Shown: positions 51,189-51,245 of the stretch, in pieces | How positions within the stretch are numbered: the first letter of the stretch is position 1 | Layout of the letters: every line of letters starts with the position of its first letter | DNA from: Variovorax sp. KBW07 | Lineage (GTDB): Bacteria > Pseudomonadota > Gammaproteobacteria > Burkholderiales > Burkholderiaceae_C | Reading direction: 5' to 3' | Assembly: GCF_003852515.1 (NCBI RefSeq) | Contig: NZ_QAJK01000135.1 | Coordinates: 1-51,245, forward strand | Length of the DNA stretch: 51,245 bases | Program-made: the position numbers and the translations under genes | The notes under the pieces: model-generated | The model's database searches: none | The model's input: only the letters and a program-made list of their open reading frames with translations | Told to the model about the DNA's origin: nothing

Positions 51189-51245
51189 TTCTTGCCGTCA
51201 CGCCGTGGCCGTTTGGGCGCTGTCTTCAGGGCGGCGCCCACGCCG
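51185..51245 (-). CDS. possible C-terminal end of a minus-strand gene cut by the window edge
   Basis: On the minus strand one frame stays open from the window edge to a TAA at 51185-51187, encoding a basic C-terminal tail that ends KRPRRDGKN. The stop overlaps the dctA stop, a common arrangement for convergent genes. Only 19 codons are visible, so this may be chance. Confidence 0.3.
   Translation of the reverse strand, partial: GVGAALKTAPKRPRRDGKN

Noticed and set aside
1-51245. tRNA, rRNA genes or CRISPR arrays
   Set aside because: No cloverleaf with a GGTTCRA T-arm, no rRNA sequence and no regularly spaced short direct repeats were seen. The only direct repeats are the 123-bp pair and the DUF802 duplication.

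Overview
The window is GC-rich DNA of the Burkholderiales/Comamonadaceae type, and Variovorax is the best guess. The guess rests on class I PHA genes (phaC-phaA, and phaB further on), an abundance of Bug (TctC-type) solute receptors, the DUF3348/DUF802/OmpA/DUF2894 cluster, and a large palindrome near 2.7 kb that I remember, without being able to check, as dispersed in Variovorax genomes.

Layout. (1) 1-2.6 kb: lower-GC accessory DNA. It holds the 3' end of a gene followed by a well-formed integron attC site, a second small cassette-like gene, a tRNA aminocarboxypropyltransferase (DTW family) and an orphan Imm22-type immunity gene. A 92-bp palindromic element closes it. (2) 2.9-19.3 kb: a cell-surface-signalling island. 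It has a periplasmic STN/TonB-like protein (VreA-like), an ECF sigma factor, a FecR anti-sigma regulator, a 4,222-residue filamentous-haemagglutinin-type exoprotein, a second ECF sigma factor and two small paralogous proteins. The order resembles P. aeruginosa vreA-vreI-vreR (PUMA3) with its TPS exoprotein PdtA. No TpsB transporter is in the window. (3) 19.5-29.7 kb: envelope and housekeeping genes, including an aspzincin metallopeptidase, a phospholipase D-family lipoprotein, a poly-glycine lipoprotein, an NlpD-like LytM protein, CreA, a NUDIX hydrolase, an FAH-family hydrolase, a TPR protein, maleylacetoacetate/maleylpyruvate isomerase and PgeF. (4) 29.7-36.2 kb: phaC-phaA, two glutathione transferases, a flavin reductase and two small proteins. 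(5) 36.17-36.69 kb: noncoding DNA with two diverged, gap-free copies of a 123-bp structured element carrying DnaA-box-like 9-mers. (6) 36.7-42.8 kb: a LysR regulator divergent from a Bug receptor / dehydratase / CoA-transferase / CitE-like lyase / Bug receptor operon, likely for uptake and CoA-dependent cleavage of a C5 dicarboxylate such as itaconate, mesaconate or citramalate. (7) 42.9-47.6 kb: a tightly packed four-gene operon (DUF3348, DUF802 MotA/ExbB/ZorA-like membrane protein with a long coiled-coil tail, MotB/ZorB-like OmpA protein, DUF2894). (8) 47.6-51.2 kb: CinA-family and DJ-1/PfpI genes, phaB with a strong terminator, and dctA.

The two most interesting systems are the Zorya-like ion-motor operon, which has no recognisable nuclease or helicase effector, and the VreAIR/PdtA-like exoprotein island with a second sigma factor and a pair of unknown small paralogues. 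Family names come from recognising motifs and gene order by eye; no database search was run.
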